The notes: generated by a model from the letters alone, not told the origin. A DNA stretch of 57,344 bases from Pseudomonadota bacterium (GCA_027365475.1 DAHXNI010000054.1:1-57344); one strand, 5' to 3'. Shown: positions 18,010 to 27,709, counted from the stretch's first letter. Made by a program: numbers and translations.

Positions 18010-18667
18010 CAAACTGTTCACACGCGATACGCCAGGACTCCGGCGTTCCCACATCCCGCCAGAGACCGGGATAGACCGCTCCGCCCAAAATACCTGCCTC
18101 GGCCCACTGTTTGAGACAGGGCGCCAGGGGAATCGGGACATCCGGTGGCATCTTCTCGAAAAGGTGCGCCGCATAAATCCCGATTCCCGCAAAGGTGAAG
18201 CGTGGCATGCCAAAATCCCGCACTCGATCCTCATCAAGTGCGAAGTCTCCTTCCGGGTGGTGCGGGGGGTTGGGCACAAGCACGATCCGTGCCGCTTCAT
18301 CCGCATGAAGCGCGAGTGTCGCATAGGGAAAATCGGTCACGAGATCCGCATTCACGACCCAGAATGGACCGGGACGCAAAAACGCAAGCGCCCGGCGGAT
18401 GCCACCGGCCGTTTCAAGAGGAGTCGCCCCTTCATCCGAATAGTGGATCCGGACTCCGTAGCGCTCCCCAGATCCGATCGTCTTCCGGATCATATCGCCC
18501 CGGTAGGACAAATTGATCACAAGCTCGCAAATACCGGCCTGGGCAAGCGCACGGATCTGCCGGGCGAGCAGTGTTTCCTCACCCAGAACGAGGAGAGGTT
18601 TCGGCATGAGATCGGTGAGGGGCCTAAGGCGCGTTCCCCTGCCCGCCGCGAGAATCAGGGCCTTCAT
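17978..18667 (-). CDS. murU: N-acetylmuramate alpha-1-phosphate uridylyltransferase
   Basis: This 229-residue nucleotidyltransferase should convert MurNAc-1-phosphate and UTP to UDP-MurNAc in the peptidoglycan-recycling shortcut that bypasses MurA. The N-terminal signature MKALILAAGRGTRLRPLT and the following PKPLL are typical of sugar-phosphate nucleotidylyltransferases. NADLV near residue 105 supplies the metal-binding Asp. Its ATG overlaps the amgK stop by ATGA. Pairing with amgK next to lptD, as in Pseudomonas, supports MurU over other sugar nucleotidyltransferases. Confidence 0.92.
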   Translation of the reverse strand: MKALILAAGRGTRLRPLTDLMPKPLLVLGEETLLARQIRALAQAGICELVINLSYRGDMIRKTIGSGERYGVRIHYSDEGATPLETAGGIRRALAFLRPGPFWVVNADLVTDFPYATLALHADEAARIVLVPNPPHHPEGDFALDEDRVRDFGMPRFTFAGIGIYAAHLFEKMPPDVPIPLAPCLKQWAEAGILGGAVYPGLWRDVGTPESWRIACEQFATPKSPKGSG

Positions 18668-19656
18668 GCGCGGGTGGCCAGCGTGGACGGGAGAACCCGC
18701 TCCCGGATCCACTCACCCAATACCCGAAGTTCCGGATAGCGTTCCGCAACCCGGATCACGTAGCCGAGCGTGCGGGGTATGTCCGGGAGATAGCCCGGCT
18801 TCCCGTCCCGGTGCCAGAGACGGGCAAAAATACCCGCAGCCTTGAGGTGGCGCTGGATCCCCATCCAGTCGAAATCAAAAGACCAGGTTTCCCATGAGGG
18901 AAGCGGCACACCCATTCCCTGCGCCAGAGCGTGGTAATCGCGCAGCCATCGTTCCAGGTCCCCCGTGGGCCAGTCGACATAACAGTCCCGTAAAAGGGAG
19001 ACCACGTCATAACTCACGGGACCGACCAAGGCATCCTGGAAATCGATGACACCAGGACTCCGTTCGGACGTGACCAAGAGATTCCGGGAATGATAATCGC
19101 GATGGACCAATACTCTAGGTTGGGCCAAAGCCCGTGCGGCCAGCGTCTCCATCACGGTCTCGAATTGTTTGCGCGTACGTGCATCCGGTTTGAGACCGAG
19201 ATGTCTGCCAACGAGCCAGATCCAGAAAAGCTCCATTTCATTGATGAGGCGCGGAACATCGTAGATGGGCCAGTCTCCGGGAGGATCGATCCGCTGGATG
19301 TGGACGAGCGCCTCCCAGGCCCGCTCGAATAATTCATCGGGTGAAGCTCCTTGTAAGCGGGCGGATTCATACGTATCGGATCCGAGATCCTCCATCGCCA
19401 CGAATCCAAGATCCGGTTCTGTCCGGATCAGCGCCGGGACATGGATCCCCCCCACTTCAAGTATCGCGCGCACCCTGAGCCAGGGACCCAGGGTCTCCAC
19501 CGCTGGTGGGGCATCCATGACGATGAGGGTCCGATCCGGATATATAATGCGAAAATAGCGGCGAAACGAAGCATCCTCCGATGCCGGAACGATCGCCTCG
19601 AAACGTCCGACCGCATCGGTGACCCATTGCCTCAACTCCGTCAGACGATCCAGCAC
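18664..19656 (-). CDS. amgK: N-acetylmuramate/N-acetylglucosamine anomeric kinase
   Basis: The roughly 330-residue aminoglycoside-phosphotransferase-fold kinase makes MurNAc-1-phosphate for MurU. PASEDASFRRYFRI near residues 24-37 is the family N-terminal signature. HRDYHSRN at 185-192 is the catalytic loop, and IDFQDA near 204-209 binds metal. I chose GTG 19656, preceded by GAGGA, because the family N-terminus begins there. A further upstream ATG at 19743 in the same frame would run almost to the divergent lptD start. Confidence 0.92.
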   Translation of the reverse strand: MLDRLTELRQWVTDAVGRFEAIVPASEDASFRRYFRIIYPDRTLIVMDAPPAVETLGPWLRVRAILEVGGIHVPALIRTEPDLGFVAMEDLGSDTYESARLQGASPDELFERAWEALVHIQRIDPPGDWPIYDVPRLINEMELFWIWLVGRHLGLKPDARTRKQFETVMETLAARALAQPRVLVHRDYHSRNLLVTSERSPGVIDFQDALVGPVSYDVVSLLRDCYVDWPTGDLERWLRDYHALAQGMGVPLPSWETWSFDFDWMGIQRHLKAAGIFARLWHRDGKPGYLPDIPRTLGYVIRVAERYPELRVLGEWIRERVLPSTLATRA

Positions 19657-19751
19657 ACAATCCTCGGATACGGCGGGCGCTCCATCATAGCGGAAATGGT
19701 ACGCGGCGAGGGGCACGAGGAGTGACCGGCTGCTTGGATTCAAAAGGCAGG

Positions 19752-21971
19752 ATGAGTCACACCGGGCGGCAGGGCCGATGGGTACCCTGCTGCCTCATTC
19801 TGGTCCTGATCATACCCGGGCTCGCACATGCCCAGTACCTCTTCCGGTCCTGTCCGGCCCTGCCAACCGCTGGCCTGCCCCTCCACCCCGTTCCCGGCCG
19901 GATCGTGGCCGAAGCCCGGCATGCCACACTCCTCCGCAAAGGGGTCTCCCACCTGTTCGGCCAGGTCACACTCACCGATGGCGAACGCCGGCTCTGGGTC
20001 GACCAAGCGCGTTATGACCGATTGACCGGTCTCGTGACCGGCCGGGGTCATCTCCGCTTTGCGGAACCCGGATTCGACCTCCTCGGCACCCACGGAACCT
20101 ACAACTTCAAGACGCGCCTCGGCACGTTCTTCGATACCCGGTTCGAAATTCCCAAACGGCATGGACGTGGCACCGCCTCCACGATCCAGACCGAGGGTGC
20201 GCGTAAAACACAGCTTCGCTCGCTTCGTTACACAACCTGCCCGGTCGGAAATACCGAATGGGTCCTTCACGCCGGGCACGCCACCCTCTATCCGAAAGCC
20301 GACCTCGGAGTCGCCCACGATGTCTGGATCGATTTCTATGGCGTCCCCTTCTTCTGGACCCCATACCTGACGTTCCCCCTGAGCAGCCGGCGTAAATCGG
20401 GATTCCTGGCTCCCTCGATCGGCGACAACAGTCTGAACGGACTGGATTTATCCATCCCCTACTACTGGAATATCGCACCCAATATGGACCTCACCCTCAC
20501 CCCGCGCATCCTGAGCTACCGGGGAATCCTGACCGGGCTCGATTTTCGTTATCTCACGCAATCGAGCCAGGGAAATCTCGAGGGTCACTACCTGCCCCAT
20601 GACCGGGTCACGAACACCCGCCGTGCCCAACTCACCTATACCGACGAAACCGCCCTGTCCACCCACACGAGCCTCAATGCGAACATCAACTATGTGAGCG
20701 ATCCAAGTTACTTCCAGGACTTCGGATCGAGCCTCATCGAAGTGGCCCAGCCTTACCAGTATCGAACCGTCTCGATGACGTACGCGCAACCCAACTGGAA
20801 TCTGACCAGCCTCGTCCAGGATATCCAGACGGTCGACCCCACGATTCCGGAGGTGGACCGGCCCTATGCCAGCCTGCCCGACATTCTCTTCGATGGCCGC
20901 TGGCTCACCGGTCCGACCGGGCTCGATTTCCACATGCGCGGGGAGTTCGTCCGCTATCAGGCAGCCGGCAAACTCACTGGCAACCGCCTCGATCTTGAGC
21001 CGCGCCTGAGTTATGAAATCGGGAATTCCACTGCTTCACTCACACCCCGTATTGGACTCAGCGAAACCCATTACCTCCTCAGTGCACCGGCCGTTCCAGG
21101 TGGTCCCACGACCCTGAACCGGTTCGCACCCATTGCGAGTCTCAATGGCGAACTCCACTTCGAACGGTCGATCGATGGCGGACGGATGCTCGAGACACTC
21201 GTGCCCAGAGTGTTCTATCTCTATATCCCCTATCGCAACCAGAACAACTTCCCGGTCTTCGACACGACGCTTCCTCCCTTCAGCGTCCAGCAACTCTTCA
21301 CCACGAACCGGTTTCTCGGCATTGACCGCCTGGGTGATGCGAACCAGCTCACCGCGGCCGTGAGTACGTCGTTCCTGAATAGTGGCTCGGGCGCAGAGCT
21401 GGCCTCGTTCACGGCTGGCGAAATCTTCTACTTCTCACAGCAACGGGTCACACTTCCGGGCGAGGCGCCACTTACCCAGGCACGGTCGAACTATGTCGCG
21501 GCTGGCTCGATCAATGTTGCGAATCGCTGGCGCGCGGAAGCCGGTGCCGAATGGGATCCCTACCTCAAACAGTGGGACGAGGGAACCCTCGAACTCGAGT
21601 ACCGGCCATCGGGAAACCGCGTCATCGATCTGGCCTACCGCTATGATCGGAACTTCCTGCATCAGGCGGAAATCTCCTTCGTCTGGCCTGTTGCGGGGGG
21701 ATTCAGCGCGGTTGGAAGCTGGGATTATTCGGTCCTCGACCGGGCCACACTCGAAACCTTCGCCGGAATCCAGTACGATACCTGTTGCTGGATCTTCCGG
21801 CTGATCGCCCGGCGCTTCGTGACGCCCGGGGCCACCTATGGAACCTTGGGTCAGGCCGACTCCGGGGTCTACTTCCAGCTTTCTTTCAAGGGCCTGGGTA
21901 GTCTCGGCCGCCCGCTCGACAGTTTCCTTCAAAACGATGTACTGGGTTACCAAAGCAATGCGACATACTGA
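19752..21971 (+). CDS. lptD: LPS assembly outer-membrane protein LptD
   Basis: The 739-residue beta-barrel inserts lipopolysaccharide into the outer leaflet with LptE. A signal peptide (LILVLIIPGLAHA) is followed by an OstA-type jellyroll (LFGQVTLTDGERRLWVDQ) and then a long barrel ending in aromatic-rich strands. The cysteines needed for the LptD disulfides are visible: one in RSCP at the mature N-terminus, one in TTCPVGNTEW, and the adjacent pair in YDTCCWIF. AAGG lies 4 bases before ATG 19752. It heads the lptD-surA-pdxA-rsmA operon. Confidence 0.96.
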   Translation: MSHTGRQGRWVPCCLILVLIIPGLAHAQYLFRSCPALPTAGLPLHPVPGRIVAEARHATLLRKGVSHLFGQVTLTDGERRLWVDQARYDRLTGLVTGRGHLRFAEPGFDLLGTHGTYNFKTRLGTFFDTRFEIPKRHGRGTASTIQTEGARKTQLRSLRYTTCPVGNTEWVLHAGHATLYPKADLGVAHDVWIDFYGVPFFWTPYLTFPLSSRRKSGFLAPSIGDNSLNGLDLSIPYYWNIAPNMDLTLTPRILSYRGILTGLDFRYLTQSSQGNLEGHYLPHDRVTNTRRAQLTYTDETALSTHTSLNANINYVSDPSYFQDFGSSLIEVAQPYQYRTVSMTYAQPNWNLTSLVQDIQTVDPTIPEVDRPYASLPDILFDGRWLTGPTGLDFHMRGEFVRYQAAGKLTGNRLDLEPRLSYEIGNSTASLTPRIGLSETHYLLSAPAVPGGPTTLNRFAPIASLNGELHFERSIDGGRMLETLVPRVFYLYIPYRNQNNFPVFDTTLPPFSVQQLFTTNRFLGIDRLGDANQLTAAVSTSFLNSGSGAELASFTAGEIFYFSQQRVTLPGEAPLTQARSNYVAAGSINVANRWRAEAGAEWDPYLKQWDEGTLELEYRPSGNRVIDLAYRYDRNFLHQAEISFVWPVAGGFSAVGSWDYSVLDRATLETFAGIQYDTCCWIFRLIARRFVTPGATYGTLGQADSGVYFQLSFKGLGSLGRPLDSFLQNDVLGYQSNATY

Positions 21972-21975
21972 ACCG

Positions 21976-23367
21976 ATGCTCCGACATACGAACCGCTGGC
22001 TTGCTCTGCCGCTTGCCTCCCTCCTCCTCGCCGGCTGTGCGAGTGCTCCACCGCATCAGATCGTGCCCCAACCCCCGGCTCCTAAACGCGTGCAAACGCG
22101 GGGTCAGCCGGTCAACCATCCTCCCCAGAAGCGGCTGGGCGGCATCCTGCTCGACCGGGTGATCGCCGTGGTGAACGGATCTCCACTCCTGCAAAGCACA
22201 CTGGATCAGCAGATGAACCTCCTCAAGCACGAACTCATCTCCCGCGGCCTGGCCGTTCCACCCAAGCGGATTTTCCGGGTCCAGGTTCTCCGACGGCTGG
22301 TTCAAGAAAAGATTGAGCTCAAGGCCGCACGCCTCCATGGCATCACGGTCTCTGAACAGCACGTAAGCAACATCATGGCCGAGATCGCCCTTCGGAACAA
22401 CATTCCTTTCCGGGATTTTCCGACCAAACTCAAGCATCAGGGTATCAGCTACGTCGCCTACCGTGAGCTCATCCGCAACCAACTCATCATCCACCGGATG
22501 ATCTCGACCGCAGTCGCCGGCTCGATTGCTATTCCTGCAAGCGCTGTCCGCGCCTACCTCAAAGCCCACCCGGTCGGAAACCGGACCGATTACCGCCTCA
22601 AGGAGATCCTGATTGAACTGCCCACCAGCCGGAACCCCTTGAGTGTCGAGGAGGCACACAACCAGGCCCAAACGATTGTTGCCGAACTTAAAACCGGTCA
22701 TCCGTTCTCGGATCTCGCGGTGGCCGACTCGGCCGCTCACAACGCACTCACGGGCGGTGAGATAGGGTGGAAGGCGAGTGCGGCTTTGCCGGCTGCCTGG
22801 CGGCGGGCACTGCGGCACCTCAAAACGGGACAGGTCACACACCCGATCGCCACTCGCCGGGGCTTTGTCATCCTCAAACTCACAGGCAAAAAAATCAAAC
22901 CCGCCCACCCGGTGTTCGCGAAGGAATACCGCCTGCGCCAGATCGTCATCAGCCCGACTCCTGTTCTTTCGAGCACGGAGGTCCGCCTGAGACTGCTCGC
23001 CTTGCGCAAAAGACTCATCCATGGCGCCCATTGGACCGTCCTGGCCAAGGCCTACTCGGACGATCCCACGGCCGGGATGAATGGCGGGCTTCTCGGATGG
23101 GTCATCGCAGCCACCCTGCCACCCACCTACCGCAAAGTGCTGGCCGCCCTCCCCAAGGGTCGGGTCAGCCGACCGTTCCTCACGCCCAGCGGCTGGACCA
23201 TCACAGAGGTCCTCGGGGTGCGCAAGAAAAACGTCACCCAAAAGGTTCTCCAGAACCGGGCCTACAACGTGCTCTATGAGCGCAAGCTCACCGTCGCCGC
23301 TGACCGCTTTCTCGTCCACCTCATCGACAGTGCTTTCGTTCACTATCTCGTGCCATGGGCCCACTGA
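21976..23367 (+). CDS. surA: SurA-type periplasmic chaperone and prolyl isomerase, predicted lipoprotein
   Basis: The 463-residue protein has a SurA N-terminal chaperone domain (LLDRVIAVVNGSPLLQSTLDQQM), then two parvulin (PPIC) domains, the second around YSDDPTAGMNGGLLGWV. It escorts outer-membrane proteins such as LptD. Unlike E. coli SurA, its signal peptide ends in a lipobox LLAGC, so the mature protein should be lipid-anchored. Ala at +2 favours the outer membrane. A proline-rich linker follows the Cys. The start 4 bases after the lptD stop gives a normal lipoprotein signal; an ATG at 21958 is also in frame. Confidence 0.93.
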   Translation: MLRHTNRWLALPLASLLLAGCASAPPHQIVPQPPAPKRVQTRGQPVNHPPQKRLGGILLDRVIAVVNGSPLLQSTLDQQMNLLKHELISRGLAVPPKRIFRVQVLRRLVQEKIELKAARLHGITVSEQHVSNIMAEIALRNNIPFRDFPTKLKHQGISYVAYRELIRNQLIIHRMISTAVAGSIAIPASAVRAYLKAHPVGNRTDYRLKEILIELPTSRNPLSVEEAHNQAQTIVAELKTGHPFSDLAVADSAAHNALTGGEIGWKASAALPAAWRRALRHLKTGQVTHPIATRRGFVILKLTGKKIKPAHPVFAKEYRLRQIVISPTPVLSSTEVRLRLLALRKRLIHGAHWTVLAKAYSDDPTAGMNGGLLGWVIAATLPPTYRKVLAALPKGRVSRPFLTPSGWTITEVLGVRKKNVTQKVLQNRAYNVLYERKLTVAADRFLVHLIDSAFVHYLVPWAH

Positions 23368-24332
23368 GGCCAACGATCGCACTCACCACCGGAGAACCTG
23401 CGGGCATTGGACCGGATCTCGCGAGCCAGATCCAAGTCCCGGACGGCCGGGCACATGTGGTCCTGATCGGCGACGGGAATCTCCTGGCCGAGCGCGCCCG
23501 GCTCACCGGTCATCCGTTTGACGTCAAACCCTATGCATCCAAAGTGATGGATGAATCAGGTCTTTCATTGCTCGACATCCCGCTTGCCAGACGGGCTGAG
23601 CCCGGGCACCTCGATCCGGAGAATGCACCCTACGTCCTCACGCTTATCGACCGCGCCCTCACCGGCTTGCGGTCGGGCGAGTTTGACGCCCTGGTGACGG
23701 CACCCGTACACAAGGCCCACCTCAACGCATCTGGCATCCCGTTTCTCGGACACACGGAATACTTGGCCGAAAAAACCGGGATTCCCCATCCGGTCATGCT
23801 GTTCGTCACGCCCACCTTCCGGGTAGCACTCGTCACCACGCACATTGCCCTCAAAGACGTACCCGCTGCACTCACTTCCGCAAACCTCCGTGCGACGATC
23901 GAAGTCCTGGTTCATGATCTTCGGGGCCGTTACGGACTTTCGGATCCCGCAATCGGGGTCCTTGGACTCAACCCGCACGCTGGCGAAGGCGGGTGGTTTG
24001 GTAACGAAGAAGCAGCCGTGATCACGCCCGTGATCCGTGAGCTAAACTCCAGAGGGCTCCGCGTGAGTGGACCCTGGCCGGCGGATACCGCATTCATCCC
24101 GGAATCCGTTCAAACCCAGGACGCCTGGGTCTCGCTCTACCACGACCAGGCGCTCCCGGTCGTCAAGCACGCCTACTTCGATTCGGCTGTCAACGTGACC
24201 CTCGGACTGCCTTTTCTTCGCACTTCGGTCGATCATGGCACAGCGCTTGATCTTGCGGGAACCGGACGGGCACGAGTTCAACCGCTCCAGGCCGCCCTGG
24301 AACACGCCATACGTTACGGGCAGGGTGGATGA
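23355..24332 (+). CDS. pdxA: 4-hydroxythreonine-4-phosphate dehydrogenase
   Basis: The 325-residue enzyme oxidises 4-phosphohydroxy-threonine in pyridoxal phosphate synthesis. TTGEPAGIGPDL at the N-terminus, APVHKAHLN, GHTEYLAE and LGLNPHAGEGG carry the substrate- and zinc-binding residues. YHDQALPVVK and a C-terminal RTSVDHGTALDLAGTG complete the family. The gene overlaps surA by 13 bases and ends in an ATGA overlap with rsmA. Confidence 0.97.
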   Translation: MGPLRPTIALTTGEPAGIGPDLASQIQVPDGRAHVVLIGDGNLLAERARLTGHPFDVKPYASKVMDESGLSLLDIPLARRAEPGHLDPENAPYVLTLIDRALTGLRSGEFDALVTAPVHKAHLNASGIPFLGHTEYLAEKTGIPHPVMLFVTPTFRVALVTTHIALKDVPAALTSANLRATIEVLVHDLRGRYGLSDPAIGVLGLNPHAGEGGWFGNEEAAVITPVIRELNSRGLRVSGPWPADTAFIPESVQTQDAWVSLYHDQALPVVKHAYFDSAVNVTLGLPFLRTSVDHGTALDLAGTGRARVQPLQAALEHAIRYGQGG

Positions 24333-25108
24333 GGGCCAAAAAGCGTTTCGGGCAGCATTTCCTCCACGACCCGGCCATTCAGAGAAGGATCCTCGAGGCG
24401 GTGGACCCGAAACCCCATGAGACGATCCTCGAAATCGGCCCCGGACACGGAGCCCTCACCCGGCTCCTCCTTGAACGGATCCCTTCGCTCTGGGCTGTCG
24501 AAATCGACCGCGACCTCGCACAGGAGCTCGTGGCCGGGTGGGGCGAACGCCTGAAACTCCGCGTAGAAGATGCACTCACACTCGATTTCAGGGTCTGGCC
24601 GGAAGTGGCACCCTTCCGGGTCGTGGGAAACCTGCCCTACAACGTGGCGAGCCCTTTGCTCGCGCGGCTCGCGAAAGTCAAGGACCGCATCCAGGACCTC
24701 CACGTCATGTTGCAGGAGGAAGTCGCCGCCCGCATCGTGGCCCGTGCGGGGGAAGTCGCGTACGGACGCTGGTCCGTGTTCATGGCTTACCACTTCATCC
24801 CGGAGACACTCTTCCGGGTCAGCCGCGGAGCCTTCTCACCGCCCCCCCGGGTTCAATCGGCGTTCATCCGCCTCATTCCCCGCCGCGAGCCGCCCTTTCC
24901 GGTCGGTGATCCTGAACTCTACTTCTCCCTCGTGGCACAGGCGTTTCAGGGTCGGCGCAAGATGCTTCAGACGAGCCTCAAGGCACACGCGTCGCGGGCC
25001 CTCCTGACCCGAGCTGGTCTCGATCCGTGTGCACGGCCCGCAACCGTCCCCCCGGAGGGTTTTGCCGCGCTCGCGCGCCTCATCAGCGCGGAGCGTTCTT
25101 CGGCATGA
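24329..25108 (+). CDS. rsmA: 16S rRNA (adenine1518/1519-N6)-dimethyltransferase
   Basis: The 259-residue KsgA enzyme dimethylates two adenines in helix 45 of 16S rRNA. It begins RAKKRFGQHFLHDP, has the SAM motif EIGPGHGALT, the catalytic NLPYNVASPLL and a C-terminal helical domain with FQGRRKML. The start overlaps pdxA by ATGA. The 3' end overlaps the convergent SPFH gene by 26 bases. Confidence 0.97.
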   Translation: MRAKKRFGQHFLHDPAIQRRILEAVDPKPHETILEIGPGHGALTRLLLERIPSLWAVEIDRDLAQELVAGWGERLKLRVEDALTLDFRVWPEVAPFRVVGNLPYNVASPLLARLAKVKDRIQDLHVMLQEEVAARIVARAGEVAYGRWSVFMAYHFIPETLFRVSRGAFSPPPRVQSAFIRLIPRREPPFPVGDPELYFSLVAQAFQGRRKMLQTSLKAHASRALLTRAGLDPCARPATVPPEGFAALARLISAERSSA

Positions 25109-26042
25109 GGGGCGGCTGCAGATTGGGCGAGTCGCCCGTTCGGCTGCGGATGATTTCGAGCGCCGTGGCGATGAACGAGCCGACGTTTCCCATCTCGGCC
25201 GGGATGAGCACGGTGGTGGACTGCTTGGCGAGATTCCCCCACTGTGCAATGAAGTCGCGCGCGACCTGAAGCTGAAGGGCCTCGATGCCGCCGGGCTGGA
25301 CCGCCGCCTGGCCGATGGTCGCGATGGCTTGCGCCGTCGCCTGTGCGACGAGTTGAATGGCCTGGGATTGGCCTTCGGCCTTGAGGATCTCGGACTGCTT
25401 GAGTCCTTCCGCCACATTGATGGACTGCTGCCTCTGGCCCTCCGACACGTTGATCTGTTGCTGCCGTTCGCCCTCGGAGCGCGCGATGGTTGCCCTCCGT
25501 TCGCGATCGGCCGTGATCTGGAGTTCCATGGCACGCAAAATCTCGTTCGGTGGGGTGATATCCTTGATTTCATAGCGCAGAACCTTGATCCCCCAGGTGG
25601 CGCCGGCTTCATCCAGAACGGAGACAACTGCAGCATTGAGTATCTGGCGCGAACTCAACGATTCGTCGAGATGCAGTTTCCCGATTTCGGAACGCATCGC
25701 GGTCTGGGCCAGCTGGACGACTGCCATGATCGGATTGGAGGAGCCATAGGCTGCAAGTTTGGCATCCGTGATCTGGATATACATGATTCCATCGACCGAG
25801 ACCTGGGTATTGTCCTTGGTGATACAGACCTGGGCCGGCACCTCCATCGGGGTTTCCCGGAGATCGAACCGGAACCGGACCTGATCCAGGACCGGAATGA
25901 TGACGTTGAGTCCCGGTTCGAGTGTCTTGAGATAGCGTCCCATCCGTTCCACGACCCAGGATCGCTGTTGGGGGACGATCCGGACCCCGCCGGCGACGAG
26001 CAGCATGGCCAGAACGATGATGACAATGACGATGATCGACAT
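25083..26042 (-). CDS. SPFH/band-7 membrane protein (QmcA/stomatin-like)
   Basis: The 319-residue protein has one N-terminal membrane helix (IVIVIIVLAMLLVAGGVRIV) and an SPFH domain (RVVPQQ-type entry, GRYLKTLEPGLNVIIP, RETPMEVPAQ, TKDN). A long heptad-like Glu/Gln/Arg-rich coiled coil follows (about 185-240), in which a QQxINVxEG unit repeats. Such proteins form membrane-associated oligomeric cages or rafts and often bind FtsH-type proteases. The NfeD-type gene immediately upstream is its usual partner, 15 bases away. Confidence 0.93.
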   Translation of the reverse strand: MSIIVIVIIVLAMLLVAGGVRIVPQQRSWVVERMGRYLKTLEPGLNVIIPVLDQVRFRFDLRETPMEVPAQVCITKDNTQVSVDGIMYIQITDAKLAAYGSSNPIMAVVQLAQTAMRSEIGKLHLDESLSSRQILNAAVVSVLDEAGATWGIKVLRYEIKDITPPNEILRAMELQITADRERRATIARSEGERQQQINVSEGQRQQSINVAEGLKQSEILKAEGQSQAIQLVAQATAQAIATIGQAAVQPGGIEALQLQVARDFIAQWGNLAKQSTTVLIPAEMGNVGSFIATALEIIRSRTGDSPNLQPPLMPKNAPR

Positions 26043-26057
26043 GATGAAACCTCAGGG

Positions 26058-26483
26058 TCAGGCGGTGGGTGGGGCGACGTGAAGCAGGTTGCCGGTGCGC
26101 GAGACGATCCGGAGCGTCACACCCGGCTCGATTGCAGCCGCTCCGGTGAGTTCGGCCTTCCAGTCCGTGTCTCGGTAACGCACTTCGAGATCGCGGCCGT
26201 TCACCCGCGTCACGACCACTTTCTGCCCGCGGTCAAGGTCGCTGGCCTCGGTCGAGGCCCGGTTGCGCAAGGCGCGCCGGGCGTATTCAGCCACAGGAAG
26301 GAGCAGCACACAAAGTACGGCGAATACGACGATCGCATGGATACCGGTGAGCGGAATCCAGAGGTCGATGAAACCCAGAATCAGCATGGCCACCCCCAGG
26401 GCGGCCAGATAAAACGTGTGCGTTGCAATCTCGAAAATAAAGAGGATCATGGCCAGAGTCCATGGGATATACCATTCGGCCAT
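26058..26483 (-). CDS. NfeD-like membrane protein
   Basis: The 141-residue protein has two to three hydrophobic helices in its first 75 residues and a soluble OB-like domain (GQKVVVTRVNGRDLEVRYRDTDWKAE) at the C-terminus. That is the short NfeD architecture that partners SPFH proteins. ATG 26483 has GGGAG 8 bases upstream. An upstream ATG in frame at 26507 is less well placed. It is cotranscribed with the SPFH gene. Confidence 0.9.
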   Translation of the reverse strand: MAEWYIPWTLAMILFIFEIATHTFYLAALGVAMLILGFIDLWIPLTGIHAIVVFAVLCVLLLPVAEYARRALRNRASTEASDLDRGQKVVVTRVNGRDLEVRYRDTDWKAELTGAAAIEPGVTLRIVSRTGNLLHVAPPTA

Positions 26484-26757
26484 GGAAAAAACTCCCGGTT
26501 GATGCATGATCCTCTCTCGCACCCACGCCTGCGTGATCCGTCAATCGTAGCACAGTTCCCATGCCCCCAATCTTGAATCCAGCCCGCCTGCTCAATGCCT
26601 GAAACCCGGTTCATTCCGCCCATCCCGATGCGTAACCAGCCCGGGAGACCCGGACAGGCTACAATTCGCACGCCCTCCGCATTCCCGAGACCATGACCCC
26701 ACCGCCGCGCCCACTCCACCCAGCCAGTCGTGCTTCCCAGAGGAATCCGAGGCACCC

Positions 26758-27594
26758 ATGAGCACTTTTGCGATTGGGGATCTCCAGGGTCTCATGGAGG
26801 CCTTTGAACGTCTGCTGGATCGGGTGGATTTTGACCCGCACGAGGACCGGCTCTGGCTCTCGGGTGACCTTGTCAACCGGGGTCCCCAATCCCTCGAGGT
26901 GTTGCGTTTCGTCCGCGGACTCGGCGAGCGGGCCATCGCGGTGCTCGGCAACCATGACCTCTATCTTTTGAGAGTCGTGGCGGATCCCGAACTCTTGACC
27001 CATGCCGACCCGTCTCTCCGTGCTGTTCTCGACGCACCGGATCGCGATGAACTCATCGAGTGGCTACGCCACCGACCCCTCCTCCATCACGACCGGGAAC
27101 TCGGCTACACCCTGGTTCACGCCGGACTCCCACCTGCATGGGATCTCGATCTTGCCGAAGCACAGGCGCGTGATGTGGAACGGGAACTCCAGGGGTCGGG
27201 CTGGCGTGATTTCGTCCGCTCCATCTTCGGGAACGATCCCGATACCTGGCATCCCAGGCTGACGGGATTACCGGCTCACCGTTTCACGGTCAATGCACTC
27301 ACCCGCATGCGGTTCGTGACCTCGACCGGCCAGCTCGATTTCACCCACAAGGGCGCGCCCGGCAGCCAACCACCGGATCTTTATCCCTGGTTCGAGATCC
27401 CGAACCGGCGCAACCGCGACCTTCACATTCTTTTCGGGCACTGGTCCACTTTGGGCAGGGTTCGGAGTTCCAATGTCTATCCCCTGGATGGTGGCTGCCT
27501 CTGGGGAGGAACGCTCCGCGCGATGCGTCTTGATGGTGAAAGTCATCTCGTCGAAATCGATTGTCCCTGCTTGGATGCCGCAGGAGATCGATAG
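26758..27594 (+). CDS. apaH: Bis(5'-nucleosyl)-tetraphosphatase, symmetrical
   Basis: The 278-residue metallophosphatase hydrolyses Ap4A to two ADP. AIGDLQG at the N-terminus, the metal motif GDLVNRGPQSLEVL, GNHDLYLL, and the C-terminal FGHWSTLGR supply the metal ligands. Length matches E. coli ApaH (280). It stands apart from the lptD-rsmA operon here because the SPFH/NfeD pair lies between them. Confidence 0.96.
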   Translation: MSTFAIGDLQGLMEAFERLLDRVDFDPHEDRLWLSGDLVNRGPQSLEVLRFVRGLGERAIAVLGNHDLYLLRVVADPELLTHADPSLRAVLDAPDRDELIEWLRHRPLLHHDRELGYTLVHAGLPPAWDLDLAEAQARDVERELQGSGWRDFVRSIFGNDPDTWHPRLTGLPAHRFTVNALTRMRFVTSTGQLDFTHKGAPGSQPPDLYPWFEIPNRRNRDLHILFGHWSTLGRVRSSNVYPLDGGCLWGGTLRAMRLDGESHLVEIDCPCLDAAGDR

Positions 27595-27662
27595 CGCCCG
27601 AGGCTATTTCATCTCGACAGGGCACGCGCCCAAGATAGGCATGGTGCCAAAGCGGATGCATA

Positions 27663-27672
27663 ATGGTACCAT
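27663..27672. promoter_or_regulatory. Palindromic candidate operator for vapBC
   Basis: The perfect 10-bp palindrome ATGGTACCAT lies 37 bases before the vapB start. A related half (GGCATGGTGCC) occurs about 25 bases upstream. FitA/VapB ribbon-helix-helix antitoxins usually bind such inverted repeats to autoregulate. The role is inferred from position. Confidence 0.45.
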
Positions 27673-27709
27673 AACGGCTCCAAAGTCAACCACACAACGG
27701 AGCCCGTGC

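Noticed and set aside
21886-23382. A 498-codon open frame antisense to surA
   Set aside because: It exactly mirrors surA in a GC-rich codon context and contains no family motif; surA has clear domains.
25029-26576. A 515-codon open frame antisense to the SPFH and NfeD genes
   Set aside because: It is low-complexity, Asp/Gly/Arg-rich, and covers two well-defined minus-strand genes.
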